37,392 nucleotides of DNA from a virus: positions 1 to 37,392 of IMG/VR virus record IMGVR_UViG_3300013130_000014. One strand, 5' to 3'. The translations under genes and the position numbers were made by a program. Within the stretch, counting starts at the first letter, position 1; each line of letters starts with the position of its first letter. The notes under the pieces were generated by a model. It had not been told where the DNA came from. It worked only from the letters and a program-made list of their open reading frames with translations, and ran no database searches. Shown here piece by piece: positions 1 to 8,106 of this stretch.

Positions 1-1
1 A

Positions 2-1240
2 AGTTATAGAGACCCACAATTGATTCCAACAATTGAAGATATGTTAAAAAATGCAAAAAAACCTGAAAACTTGGTTTTAGGTATTGCAAGACAATACTCT
101 GAAAAAGACGGGTTTGATAACTTAGACGAGTATAAAAAAGATAAAAGATTTAGAATATTAGATATTCCATACCAAGAAGCGAAAGGTGTTTGTTGGGCAA
201 GACATTTAGTGCAACAATTATACAAAGGTGAGAAATATACAATGCAAATTGATTCTCATATGAGGTTTGTTAAAGATTGGGATGAAATCCTAATCAATAT
301 GATAAAGGGTCTACAAAAAGACGGGTATAAAAAACCTCTACTTACGGGTTATGTACCCTCTTTTGACCCTGAGAATGACCCTGCGGGTAGAGCACAAGAT
401 GCGTGGAGAATGGTATTTGATAGATTTATACCTGAAGGAGCAGTATTCTTCTTACCCGAGACAATACCAGGTTGGAGAGAAATGACAAAACCCGTACCTG
501 CAAGATTTTACTCGGCACACTTTTGTTTTACAATCGGTGCTTTCTCAAAAGAGGTACAACACAATCCTGAGTATTATTTCCACGGTGAAGAGATTTCAAT
601 TGCCGCAAGAGCATACACTTGGGGTTATGATTTGTTCCATCCACACCTTCCAATCGTATATCATGAGTATACTAGAAAAGGTAGAACTAAACAATGGGAC
701 GATGACAAAACATGGGGAGACAAAAATAAACATTCCCATTTAACAAATAGAAAGTTATTCGGAATGGATGGAGAAAAACAAGAGGGTCATGATGGTCCTT
801 ATGGTTTCGGAACAGTCAGAACCCTTAGGGAATATGAAAGATATTCTGGATTATTATTTGAAAAAAGAGCAGTAGACCAAAATTGTATTGATAAAAAATA
901 TCCACCAAGTCCAAGAATTGAGAACGAAGAAGATTGGAAAAAAAGTTTTTCTACAATATTCAAACATTGTATTGACGTGGGATACCCAAGTGTTCCTGAA
1001 AAAGATTATGATTTTTGGGTTGTCGCATTTCACGGACCTGATGACCAAACCTTGTTCAGAAAAGATGCAGATAAAAATGAAATCGCAGGATTTATGAGAG
1101 ACCCTGATAAGTATTGTAAAATTTGGAGAGAGTTTCCAACTACTGTATTGCCTAAGTATTGGGTGGTTTGGCCTCACTCAGAATCTAAAGGCTGGTGTGA
1201 TAGATTAACAGGTCAATTAACCCATAATCACGTAAGTTAA
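2..1240 (+). CDS. GlcNAc-transferase-like glycosyltransferase (5' partial)
   Basis: The reading frame is open from base 2. The residues before the first usable start codon (TTG at 20) read S-Y-R-D-P-Q and continue into IPTIEDML, matching the conserved N-terminal 'SYRDP.L..T' signature of the GlcNAc glycosyltransferase family (Pfam GlcNAc type, related to Skp1 GlcNAc-transferase). The true start therefore lies before the window. The family's central block is present: ARHLVQQLYKGEKYTMQIDSH, then a WDE motif, with the D-S-H acting as the DxD-like metal/nucleotide-sugar site. Further downstream is the PIVYHEYTR block. It is expected to be a GT-A enzyme moving a sugar from a UDP-sugar, in the host cytoplasm. 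The substrate is unknown; virion protein, DNA or host surface glycan are all possible. The stop overlaps the next start (TAATG), implying translational coupling in a four-gene glycosylation operon. Confidence 0.85.
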   Translation, partial: SYRDPQLIPTIEDMLKNAKKPENLVLGIARQYSEKDGFDNLDEYKKDKRFRILDIPYQEAKGVCWARHLVQQLYKGEKYTMQIDSHMRFVKDWDEILINMIKGLQKDGYKKPLLTGYVPSFDPENDPAGRAQDAWRMVFDRFIPEGAVFFLPETIPGWREMTKPVPARFYSAHFCFTIGAFSKEVQHNPEYYFHGEEISIAARAYTWGYDLFHPHLPIVYHEYTRKGRTKQWDDDKTWGDKNKHSHLTNRKLFGMDGEKQEGHDGPYGFGTVRTLREYERYSGLLFEKRAVDQNCIDKKYPPSPRIENEEDWKKSFSTIFKHCIDVGYPSVPEKDYDFWVVAFHGPDDQTLFRKDADKNEIAGFMRDPDKYCKIWREFPTTVLPKYWVVWPHSESKGWCDRLTGQLTHNHVS

Positions 1241-1983
1241 TGAAGTTTAAAGATATACCTAAGTTTGTTGTCAATTTGGATAGAAGGGTTGATAGACTCG
1301 AAAGTATTACTTTTGAGCTTTCCTATTTGGGTTGGGAATGGGAAAGATTTTCAGGAATCGATACCAATTCATACATGGGAATAACTCGCTCTACTTTAGA
1401 GATAATAAAAATTGCTAAAGAAAGAAATTACCCTCAAGTTATGATTATTGAGGACGATTGTTCTGTGATGCCGTATGCAAATAGTTTATTGGATAAAATA
1501 GAATCCGAATATCCTAATTTGGAGTATGCAATTTTTAATTTGGCACCTACACAGAACCGCGAGATAAAAATATCTGACAAATATCCATTATTACTTGATA
1601 TGACGAATACACCGCCTGCACCTGAAGATGCCCGTGGTATATACGCCGCGAACATGATTATTTATGACCAATCGATATATGATGAAATGTTTGACATTGC
1701 TCTCACAGGGTTTTCAAGTGGTGATTTCTTCCATGCGTTAGATGATTTTACGTGGAAGTTTATTGTTCAAAACAAACAAAGTTATTGTCCTATTTTACCG
1801 ATAGCACCACAAAAGGCGGGATATTCTAATATTTCTGAAGGTATGTATGGTAATTGGTATCTTCAAACATATAATTGGAACAGGTGGACTGAGGTTAAAA
1901 TACCCAATGAGTTTATGGATGAAGGAAGAGTCATGGAAATGAAAAGAAAAAAAGAATATAAAGATTTTTATTATGTCAGTTAA
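1240..1983 (+). CDS. GT25-like glycosyltransferase
   Basis: This 247-residue protein has the hallmarks of glycosyltransferase family 25 (LPS biosynthesis / procollagen galactosyltransferase type). An N-terminal block FVVNLDRRVDRLES (residues 9-22) corresponds to the family's 'iNLdrr.dR' motif. A following Leu/Trp-rich strand ends at an R-F-S-G-I-D segment. The acidic metal-binding motif IIEDDCSV has EDD at residues 71-73. The middle part (residues 120-175) carries a Y-x-A-N-M-I-I block like the family's acceptor-side strand. The start is the ATG overlapping the previous stop (TAATG), and the end overlaps the next gene by 11 bases. The target sugar and acceptor cannot be read from sequence. 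The context points to glycan decoration together with its three neighbours. Confidence 0.78.
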   Translation: MKFKDIPKFVVNLDRRVDRLESITFELSYLGWEWERFSGIDTNSYMGITRSTLEIIKIAKERNYPQVMIIEDDCSVMPYANSLLDKIESEYPNLEYAIFNLAPTQNREIKISDKYPLLLDMTNTPPAPEDARGIYAANMIIYDQSIYDEMFDIALTGFSSGDFFHALDDFTWKFIVQNKQSYCPILPIAPQKAGYSNISEGMYGNWYLQTYNWNRWTEVKIPNEFMDEGRVMEMKRKKEYKDFYYVS

Positions 1984-2854
1984 GTTTATTACTTCAATAT
2001 ACAGTGATTTATATGGAACGGAGTTTGGAGGTAGACCAAACAGGGGTGGTCACTATAGATTCAGTTTATTATCACTTCTAAAAATGACAGATGCGGACTT
2101 TCTCTGTTATACTTCCGAAAGAGAAATAGATTCTCTTAAAAGATTTTTTTACGAAGAACATTCTATTGACTCCTCAAAATTGAAGTTCAAAGTTTTCGAT
2201 ATCTCAAATACAAAGTTCAAAGATTTAATTAACCAATACAAAGTTGTTGAGGATATCAAAAAAGGAGACAGATGTATAGAAATCCAATATTGTAAGTTCC
2301 ATTGGTGGTGGAATGAGGATAAATCATATGACTATTATTATTGGATTGACGCTGGATTATCACATTGCGGGTTGATACCTTTGAAATATCTCAAGAGTGA
2401 ACATATGACTGCGAGATATTACGAGAGCACCCTTTTCAATAATGATTTTCTAAAAAATGTAATTGAAGATACAAAAGAAAAGTTCTTGATATTGGGAAAA
2501 GAAAACGTGATGAATTATTGGTCGGGAACTGTAGATGCGAAGTGGTATAAAGAATATGATAGGTCTATACATATCATAGGTGGACTTTTTGGCGGACATA
2601 AATCCAAATGGGATGAGATTGTTAACTTGTTCGAAGACTATACGAGTAAAATAATGTCGGAAGATAAAGGTTTACCACATGAGGAAAATGTTATGACTTT
2701 GATGTGGTACAACCACCCTGAATTATTTGAAAGAAAACATTTTGATATTTGGTGGTGTAGGGATAATGCACCGAGAGGTACATCTGAAGAGTTGTTTCAA
2801 AACAATAAAAGTTTCTTTAGAATCTTAGAAGAATTCAATAGGATATATGAGTAA
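1973..2854 (+). CDS. HtrL/YibB-like protein (putative glycosyltransferase)
   Basis: The 293-residue product resembles the HtrL/YibB family, found beside LPS and capsule genes and considered glycosyltransferase-like. Family signatures visible are an N-terminal 'FITSIYSDLYG' strand, the WIDAGLSH motif near residue 123 (family 'WiDaG'), and GGLFGGHKS near residue 202 (family 'GG.FGG'). A conserved acidic/His block HEENVMTLMW follows near residue 240, then an aromatic-rich segment ending FDIWWCRDNAPRG. The gene overlaps the genes on both sides by 8-11 bases, so it is translated as part of the glycosyltransferase operon. It is paralogous to the N-terminal half of the next gene. Catalytic activity is inferred from family and context; the enzymology of this family is poorly defined. 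Confidence 0.7.
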   Translation: MSVKFITSIYSDLYGTEFGGRPNRGGHYRFSLLSLLKMTDADFLCYTSEREIDSLKRFFYEEHSIDSSKLKFKVFDISNTKFKDLINQYKVVEDIKKGDRCIEIQYCKFHWWWNEDKSYDYYYWIDAGLSHCGLIPLKYLKSEHMTARYYESTLFNNDFLKNVIEDTKEKFLILGKENVMNYWSGTVDAKWYKEYDRSIHIIGGLFGGHKSKWDEIVNLFEDYTSKIMSEDKGLPHEENVMTLMWYNHPELFERKHFDIWWCRDNAPRGTSEELFQNNKSFFRILEEFNRIYE

Positions 2855-4517
2855 TATTACTTTAGTAACTGGTATATGGGATATTGGTAGGTCTGAGCTT
2901 TCTGAGGGATGGTCAAGACCTTACAAACATTATTTAGATAAGTTTGAACAATTATTAAAGATAGATTGTAATCTGATTATATTCGGTAGTAGGGAATTGG
3001 AACAATTTGTTTTAGACAGAAGAGATATTTCCAAAACTCAATTCATATTCAGAGACTTATCTTGGTTTAGAGAGAATGAGTTTTTCCATAAGATTCAAGA
3101 AATTAGAACAAATTCAGATTGGTTCAATATGTCTGGTTGGTTGAAAGATTCGACGCAAGCTAAGTTGGAAAATTATAATCCTTTGGTTATGTCCAAGGTT
3201 TATCTTTTACATGATGCGAAGATTATGGATAGATTCGATTCTGAACATTTATTTTGGATAGACGGAGGTATAACAAATACTGTTCATCCGGGTTATTTCA
3301 CACATGACAAAGTGATTGACAAACTTTCGAAATATATTTCAAAGTTTTCATTCATATGTTTCCCATATGACGCGAACAACGAAATACATGGATTTGAGTA
3401 TAATCAACTGAATAGTTTAGCGGGTGCGAAGGTCAACAAAGTTGCAAGAGGGGGGTTTTTCGGTGGACCAAAAGATTCGATTTCGGATATCAACTCAATT
3501 TATTATGGCTTGATGAAAGACACCTTATCAAACGGGTTGATGGGTACTGAAGAGTCAATCTTCTCAATAATGACTTACAAACATGCCGATTTGATAAACT
3601 ACTTTGAAATAGAAGGAAATGGTCTAATTGGAAAATTTTTTGAGGATTTGAAGAACGATGAGTTGAAACCAAAGAGTGAGTCTGTTGTTAAGAGTGTCAA
3701 CAAATTGGATATAAATAAAGTTGGTTTGTATGTTATAACTTTCAATAGTCCCAAACAATTCAAGACATTGATTGATTCTATGTTGGCTTATGATAAGGAT
3801 TATATAAATAAAACAAAAAAGTTCCTATTAGACAACTCGAGTGATGAATCAACTTTTGGTGAATATAAATTATTGTGTGACGAATACGGATTTGAACATA
3901 TTAAAAAAGATAATTTGGGAATATGTGGTGGCAGACAATTTATAGCAGAACACTTCAATGACACGGATTTAGACTATTATTTATTTTTTGAAGATGATAT
4001 GTTCTTCTACCCTGACGAAGGAGTATGTAGAAATGGATTCAACCGATACGTTCAAAACCTTTATACAAAATCTTTAGAAATTGTAAAAAAAGAAAACTTC
4101 GATTTTATTAAATTGAATTATTCTGAGTTTTATGGTGATAATGGAACTCAGTGGTCTTGGTACAATGTTCCTCAAGATGTAAGAACAAAATTTTGGCCAA
4201 GTAACCCGAGACTTCCACAAATGGGATTAGACCCGAACGCACCAAAAACAATCTTCGAAAAGATTCTTAGTTATAAAGGTGTACCATATGCTTGTGGTGA
4301 AGTTTATTATTGTAATTGGCCTCAGATTGTGAGTAGAGACGGTAATAAAAAAATGTTCTTAGACACAACTTGGGCACATCCATTTGAACAAACGTGGATG
4401 AGCCATATGTATCAGTTGACGAAGAAAGGTGATTTATCTAGTGGTTTACTATTATTAACACCTACTGAACACAACAGGTTCGAACATTACCAAAGAGAAT
4501 TACGTAAAGAGTCATAA
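2847..4517 (+). CDS. HtrL/YibB-like + GT-A glycosyltransferase fusion
   Basis: This 556-residue protein has two recognisable halves. Residues 1 to about 275 are HtrL/YibB-like, with an FWIDGGITNT motif near residue 136 and GGFFGGPKD near residue 202, paralogous to the upstream gene. Residues from about 287 onward look like a GT-A (GT2-type) domain: a first strand GLYVITFNSPKQF, then LLDNSSDES, the loop N-L-G-I-C-G-G-R where nucleotide-sugar enzymes have 'N.G...g.N', and an acidic metal motif FFEDDMFF near residue 381. A conserved HPFEQTWMSH block near residue 510 probably belongs to the acceptor side. Fusion of both modules supports HtrL/YibB proteins acting in glycan assembly. The start overlaps the previous gene by 8 bases, and an AGGA lies just upstream of this ATG, one of the few plausible ribosome-binding sites here. 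Confidence 0.75.
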   Translation: MSNITLVTGIWDIGRSELSEGWSRPYKHYLDKFEQLLKIDCNLIIFGSRELEQFVLDRRDISKTQFIFRDLSWFRENEFFHKIQEIRTNSDWFNMSGWLKDSTQAKLENYNPLVMSKVYLLHDAKIMDRFDSEHLFWIDGGITNTVHPGYFTHDKVIDKLSKYISKFSFICFPYDANNEIHGFEYNQLNSLAGAKVNKVARGGFFGGPKDSISDINSIYYGLMKDTLSNGLMGTEESIFSIMTYKHADLINYFEIEGNGLIGKFFEDLKNDELKPKSESVVKSVNKLDINKVGLYVITFNSPKQFKTLIDSMLAYDKDYINKTKKFLLDNSSDESTFGEYKLLCDEYGFEHIKKDNLGICGGRQFIAEHFNDTDLDYYLFFEDDMFFYPDEGVCRNGFNRYVQNLYTKSLEIVKKENFDFIKLNYSEFYGDNGTQWSWYNVPQDVRTKFWPSNPRLPQMGLDPNAPKTIFEKILSYKGVPYACGEVYYCNWPQIVSRDGNKKMFLDTTWAHPFEQTWMSHMYQLTKKGDLSSGLLLLTPTEHNRFEHYQRELRKES

Positions 4518-4535
4518 CAATATATTTATTGTTAT
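4514..4535. repeat. Perfect 9-bp inverted repeat spanning a stop/start junction
   Basis: ATAACAATA (4514-4522) and TATTGTTAT (4527-4535) are exact reverse complements with a 4-base loop. The hairpin covers the stop of the glycosyltransferase fusion gene, the TATTTAT element and the ATG of the next gene. There is no U-tract, so a simple Rho-independent terminator is unlikely. An operator or a translation-occluding hairpin is possible. Confidence 0.6.
4523..4529 (+). promoter_or_regulatory. TATTTAT element (candidate late promoter)
   Basis: The core lies 4 bases before the ATG at 4534, inside a 9-bp inverted repeat. The context is TATATTTATT. It is one of eleven such elements placed before structural genes or operons in this window. 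Confidence 0.45.
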
Positions 4536-4911
4536 GGAATTTTTTATCAAGCAAAACGCCACACTTCCAGTTTTAAAAATGCAAGTTGTAAAAGACGGTC
4601 GCGCTGGTTATATCCAACTTATGGAAGATATTCCCGTGTCAACAATTTTTTTTACAATGATTAACGAACAAACAGGTATTCCTAAAGTGGTATCTGCACC
4701 TTGTGAGTTTGTCAATTTAATTTTGGACTTAGGTGCTCCACCTGAATATTATATTTATTTCAAGTTTACAAAAAGGGATACAAATGAAGTTGGTAGATAT
4801 GTGGGTCAATTTTTGATTAAAAACGATGAAGGTAATTTGATTCTACCACTTAGAGAACAACTTTATATCAATGTTCAAGAAAGTTTCATTTCGGAAACCG
4901 CTTGTTGTTAG
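4534..4911 (+). CDS. Small beta-rich protein, possibly virion-associated
   Basis: This 125-residue protein has no firmly recognised family. The alternation of short hydrophobic strands and turns (LPVLKMQVV, IPVSTIFFTMI, EYYIYFKF, RYVGQFLI) and the opening 'FIKQNATLPVLKMQ' loosely recall the N-terminal Ig-like domain of BppU-type baseplate/fibre proteins. It ends in Cys-Cys. The gene is preceded closely by a TATTTAT element in a perfect inverted repeat and stands apart from the overlapping glycosyltransferase genes, so it may be expressed late, as virion proteins are. A structural role is inference from the beta-rich look and the motif, not from homology. Confidence 0.55.
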   Translation: MEFFIKQNATLPVLKMQVVKDGRAGYIQLMEDIPVSTIFFTMINEQTGIPKVVSAPCEFVNLILDLGAPPEYYIYFKFTKRDTNEVGRYVGQFLIKNDEGNLILPLREQLYINVQESFISETACC

Positions 4912-4936
4912 TTGATTATAATCTCACAATTTTTTA

Positions 4937-4943
4937 TATTTAT
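4937..4943 (+). promoter_or_regulatory. TATTTAT element upstream of DNA polymerase
   Basis: The context is TATATTTATT at 4935-4944, about 58 bases before the preferred polymerase start. A TATAAT hexamer also occurs at 4917-4922, but no good -35 lies at the right spacing, so the promoter assignment is uncertain. Confidence 0.35.
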
Positions 4944-5001
4944 TGAGGAAGGTAAATTTCACCAAAGCGTGAAAGCTAATAAACCACCCAACAAAATTGA
5001 T

Positions 5002-7791
5002 ATGATATCTAACACAGAAATTGAATCATTTCTGCAAGGAAATGACCCCGAACCTTTTATAGTTGCAATTGAGTTTGACTACGCATCTAATTCCATTTTC
5101 AAAATCAAAGAAGAACCCGGTAAAGGAAAAGAAATCCGAAAGGATACTTTTGTTCCTTTCGCGTGGGTTGGAGATTTACGTGGGCTGAACTTTTATAATG
5201 ATTCCAAAATGGCCCAAAAAGAGGGTATGTCAAAATATGGTATTGTTATTGAAAAACTTGAAACCAAAGGTGATGAAAGACTTGAGAAAGGTTTGACCTT
5301 CATGGTAAAATCTCTCAAAGGATATAGAGAATTGATTCAGTTTTTTAGAGATGGTGGTTGTGACCCTTGGGGTGAGAAAGCGAAGGATAGAATTATGATT
5401 TTACCGCCAGTAGAACAGTATTTTATCTCTAAAGAAAAAAGATTGTTCAAAGGATATGATGACTACGACCAAGTTACTCGTCTCGTATTTGACTTAGAGA
5501 CTAACGCTCTTGACCCCAAAGATGGTCGAATCTTTATGATAGGAATCAAAACAAACAAAGGTTATCATAAGGTAATTGAGTGTCTTGATGAGTCACAAGA
5601 AAAAGGTGCTATTATCGAGTTTTTCAATATTATCAACGAAATCAAACCATCAATCATTGGTGGGTACAATTCCGCAAACTTCGACTGGCACTGGTTATTT
5701 GAAAGAGGTCAAAGATTGGGTATCGATTTGAGAAAATCAATCAAATCATTACATCCACAACATTCATACACAAGAAAAGAAACAATCTTGAAGTTAGCAA
5801 ACGAGGTTGAGGACTTCACTCAAACTTCAATTTGGGGTTATAATGTGATTGATATTATCCATGCGGTTCGAAGGGCTCAGGCCATCAATTCTAACATAAA
5901 AGCGGCGGGTCTTAAGTATATTACAAAATATATTGGTCAAGAAGCTCCTGACCGTGTTTATATCGACCACACGGATATCGGAAAAATGTATGCAGCTAAG
6001 GAAGAGTATTGGTTAAATACTCAAAATGGAAAATATAAAAAGGCCTCTGAGTATGCGGATTTGGATATAAAGTTTCCTGGTGTATATATTAAGACCACAG
6101 GCGATAATTTAGTTGAAAGATATCTTGATGATGACTTAGAAGAAACCTTGGCGGTTGATAAAGAGTTCAACCAAGCGTCGTTTTTTCTCGCTTCTATGAT
6201 TCCAACGACATATGAAAGAGTTGCTACTATGGGTACTGCAACACTTTGGAAGATGCTTATGTTAGCTTGGTCATACAAACACAACTTGGCTATCCCCGAA
6301 AAACAACAGAAGACAGATTTTGTCGGTGGACTTTCTCGTCTACTAAAAGTTGGTTACTCAAAGAATGTTCTCAAACTTGACTTCTCCTCTCTTTATCCTT
6401 CTATACAACTTGTCCATGACGTGTTCCCCCAATGTGATGTCTCAGGAGCCATGAAAGGAATGCTTAAATATTTCCGTGATACCCGTATCAGGTATAAACA
6501 ACTTGCTGAAGAGTTTGAAAAAACTGACTTACAAAAATCTGTATCATATTCAAACAAACAATTACCAATCAAGATTTTTATCAACTCGATGTTCGGTGCC
6601 TTATCTGCTCCACAAGTTTTTGCGTGGGGTGACATGTATATGGGAGAACAGATTACTTGTACGGGTAGACAGTATCTCCGTCAAATGATTAAGTTTTTCA
6701 TGAGTAAAGGTTATACCCCGCTCGTTATGGATACGGACGGTGTAAACTTTTCAAGTCCTGACGACGTTGATACACATAGGTATATTGGTCGAGGATTGAA
6801 TTGGAAGGTCAAGGTTGGAAAAGAATACAACGGCCCTGATGCTGATGTAGCTGAATATAATGACATCTTTATGAGGGGGGAAATGGCTTTAGATACGGAT
6901 GGCGTTTGGCCTTCATGTATAAACCTTGCCAGAAAAAATTATGCGGTCATGGATGCAAAAGGGAAGATAAAGTTGACTGGCAATTCCATTAAATCAAAGA
7001 AGCTTCCACTGTATATCGAAACGTTCTTAGATAAGGGTATCAAGATGTTACTTGAAGGTAAAGGAAAAGATTTTATCGAATACTATTACGAGTATCTCAA
7101 AGTAATATTTGACCAAAAGATTCCACTTTCTCAAATTGCTCAAAGAGCTAAAGTCAAATTGACTTTAGATGACTATAAGAAAAGATTAACACAGAAAACC
7201 AAAGCGGGAAATAGTATGTCTCGGATGGCACATATGGAACTTGCAATTCAACAAAATCTAAGTGTAAATTTGGGTGATGTAATAATGTATGTTAATAACG
7301 GTAAGAAAGGTTCTCAGGGTGATGTTCAGAAGATGACGGCTAAACAAATCAAGGACCTAAATGAATATAACAAAACTCAGAACCCTAAAGCTAAAATGGT
7401 TGAAGATGGAGTAATTGTAAATTGTTATATGTTAGACCCAAGTACTTTTGAATCAAACCCAAATCTTACGGGGGATTATAATGTACCGAGAGCAATAGCC
7501 ACTTTCAATAAAAGAATCGAACCTTTATTGGTTGTGTTTAAACAAGAGGTTAGGGATGGTTTGATTGTTGCTGACCCTGAGAACAGAGGTATTTTTACAA
7601 CTGCTCAGTGTGAGTTGATTAATGGTATGCCGTTCGGAGAGGATGACCAAGATAAGTTAGAAGAAGACGTTCTTAAAATTACAGAACAAGAATTGGACTA
7701 TTGGAAACGTAGAGGTTTAGAACCTACTTACATCTATGAACTTGCTGAAAAAGATTGGGAAGGAAAATTAGGATTGTTTCAAACCGTCTGA
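5002..7791 (+). CDS. Family B DNA polymerase (gp43-like)
   Basis: This is the replicative DNA polymerase with 3'-5' proofreading exonuclease. From the ATG at 5002 it has 929 residues, close to T4 gp43 (about 900). The frame extends upstream to a TTG at 4912, but the extra 30 residues are poor coding sequence and cross the TATATTTATT element, so 5002 is preferred. Exonuclease motifs in order: ExoI FDLETNALD (about residue 161), ExoII GGYNSANFDWHW (about 219), ExoIII-like YLDDDLEET (about 373). Polymerase motifs: motif A DFSSLYPSI (about 459), motif B KIFINSMFG (about 523), motif C DTDG (about 576). All catalytic acidic residues are present, so the enzyme should be active. It sits between a glycosylation operon and structural genes rather than in a replication cluster, unlike T4. 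Its 3' end overlaps the convergent minus-strand gene by 24 bases. Confidence 0.96.
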   Translation: MISNTEIESFLQGNDPEPFIVAIEFDYASNSIFKIKEEPGKGKEIRKDTFVPFAWVGDLRGLNFYNDSKMAQKEGMSKYGIVIEKLETKGDERLEKGLTFMVKSLKGYRELIQFFRDGGCDPWGEKAKDRIMILPPVEQYFISKEKRLFKGYDDYDQVTRLVFDLETNALDPKDGRIFMIGIKTNKGYHKVIECLDESQEKGAIIEFFNIINEIKPSIIGGYNSANFDWHWLFERGQRLGIDLRKSIKSLHPQHSYTRKETILKLANEVEDFTQTSIWGYNVIDIIHAVRRAQAINSNIKAAGLKYITKYIGQEAPDRVYIDHTDIGKMYAAKEEYWLNTQNGKYKKASEYADLDIKFPGVYIKTTGDNLVERYLDDDLEETLAVDKEFNQASFFLASMIPTTYERVATMGTATLWKMLMLAWSYKHNLAIPEKQQKTDFVGGLSRLLKVGYSKNVLKLDFSSLYPSIQLVHDVFPQCDVSGAMKGMLKYFRDTRIRYKQLAEEFEKTDLQKSVSYSNKQLPIKIFINSMFGALSAPQVFAWGDMYMGEQITCTGRQYLRQMIKFFMSKGYTPLVMDTDGVNFSSPDDVDTHRYIGRGLNWKVKVGKEYNGPDADVAEYNDIFMRGEMALDTDGVWPSCINLARKNYAVMDAKGKIKLTGNSIKSKKLPLYIETFLDKGIKMLLEGKGKDFIEYYYEYLKVIFDQKIPLSQIAQRAKVKLTLDDYKKRLTQKTKAGNSMSRMAHMELAIQQNLSVNLGDVIMYVNNGKKGSQGDVQKMTAKQIKDLNEYNKTQNPKAKMVEDGVIVNCYMLDPSTFESNPNLTGDYNVPRAIATFNKRIEPLLVVFKQEVRDGLIVADPENRGIFTTAQCELINGMPFGEDDQDKLEEDVLKITEQELDYWKRRGLEPTYIYELAEKDWEGKLGLFQTV

Positions 7792-8103
7792 TGACAATAT
7801 ATACCAGTGGCCGTTAGCGAATAAGAACTCAACACAAGCAAACTTATCTAAAATAAGTTCATCATATTCTTCATCGATTTTACTTACATCAGGTAAAATT
7901 ATTACCCTTGTCATGGCTTTGATAACTATGTGGTCTGTTGTAGAGGAATCCAAAATCACATTCGAATGAGCAATTCCTCTCACGATAATTTTAGATTCTC
8001 CATGTGTTCTATAATCTAATTCTGATACTACAGAAATTTCCGAAGTATTGACTATGTTACCGTTGATGATTCTTTTTGCTGGAATAGTTCTTACAATTGC
8101 CAT
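7768..8103 (-). CDS. Small beta-rich virion-like protein
   Basis: This 111-residue protein has no confident family. It starts 3 bases after the stop of the upstream gp13-like neck gene on the same strand, so the two are co-transcribed. The sequence is a run of short beta strands (SEISVVSELDY, SKIIVRGIAHSNVILD, HIVIKAMTRVIILPD) followed by an acidic stretch (DEEYDELILD) and an aromatic tail (CVEFLFANGHWYILSSDG). That layout resembles small surface or appendage proteins that fold as beta-helices or beta-barrels, with a turn-rich tail module. Its end overlaps the DNA polymerase 3' end by 24 bases in convergent orientation with no terminator visible between them. A virion role is inferred from the neck-gene partner. 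Confidence 0.6.
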   Translation of the reverse strand: MAIVRTIPAKRIINGNIVNTSEISVVSELDYRTHGESKIIVRGIAHSNVILDSSTTDHIVIKAMTRVIILPDVSKIDEEYDELILDKFACVEFLFANGHWYILSSDGLKQS

Positions 8104-8106
8104 AAA

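Noticed and set aside
4917-4922. TATAAT as a sigma70 promoter for DNA polymerase
   Set aside because: No acceptable -35 hexamer at 16-18 bases upstream.
4912-5001. Upstream TTG start for DNA polymerase
   Set aside because: The extra 30 residues are low-complexity and cross the TATATTTATT element; the ATG at 5002 gives a gp43-sized protein.
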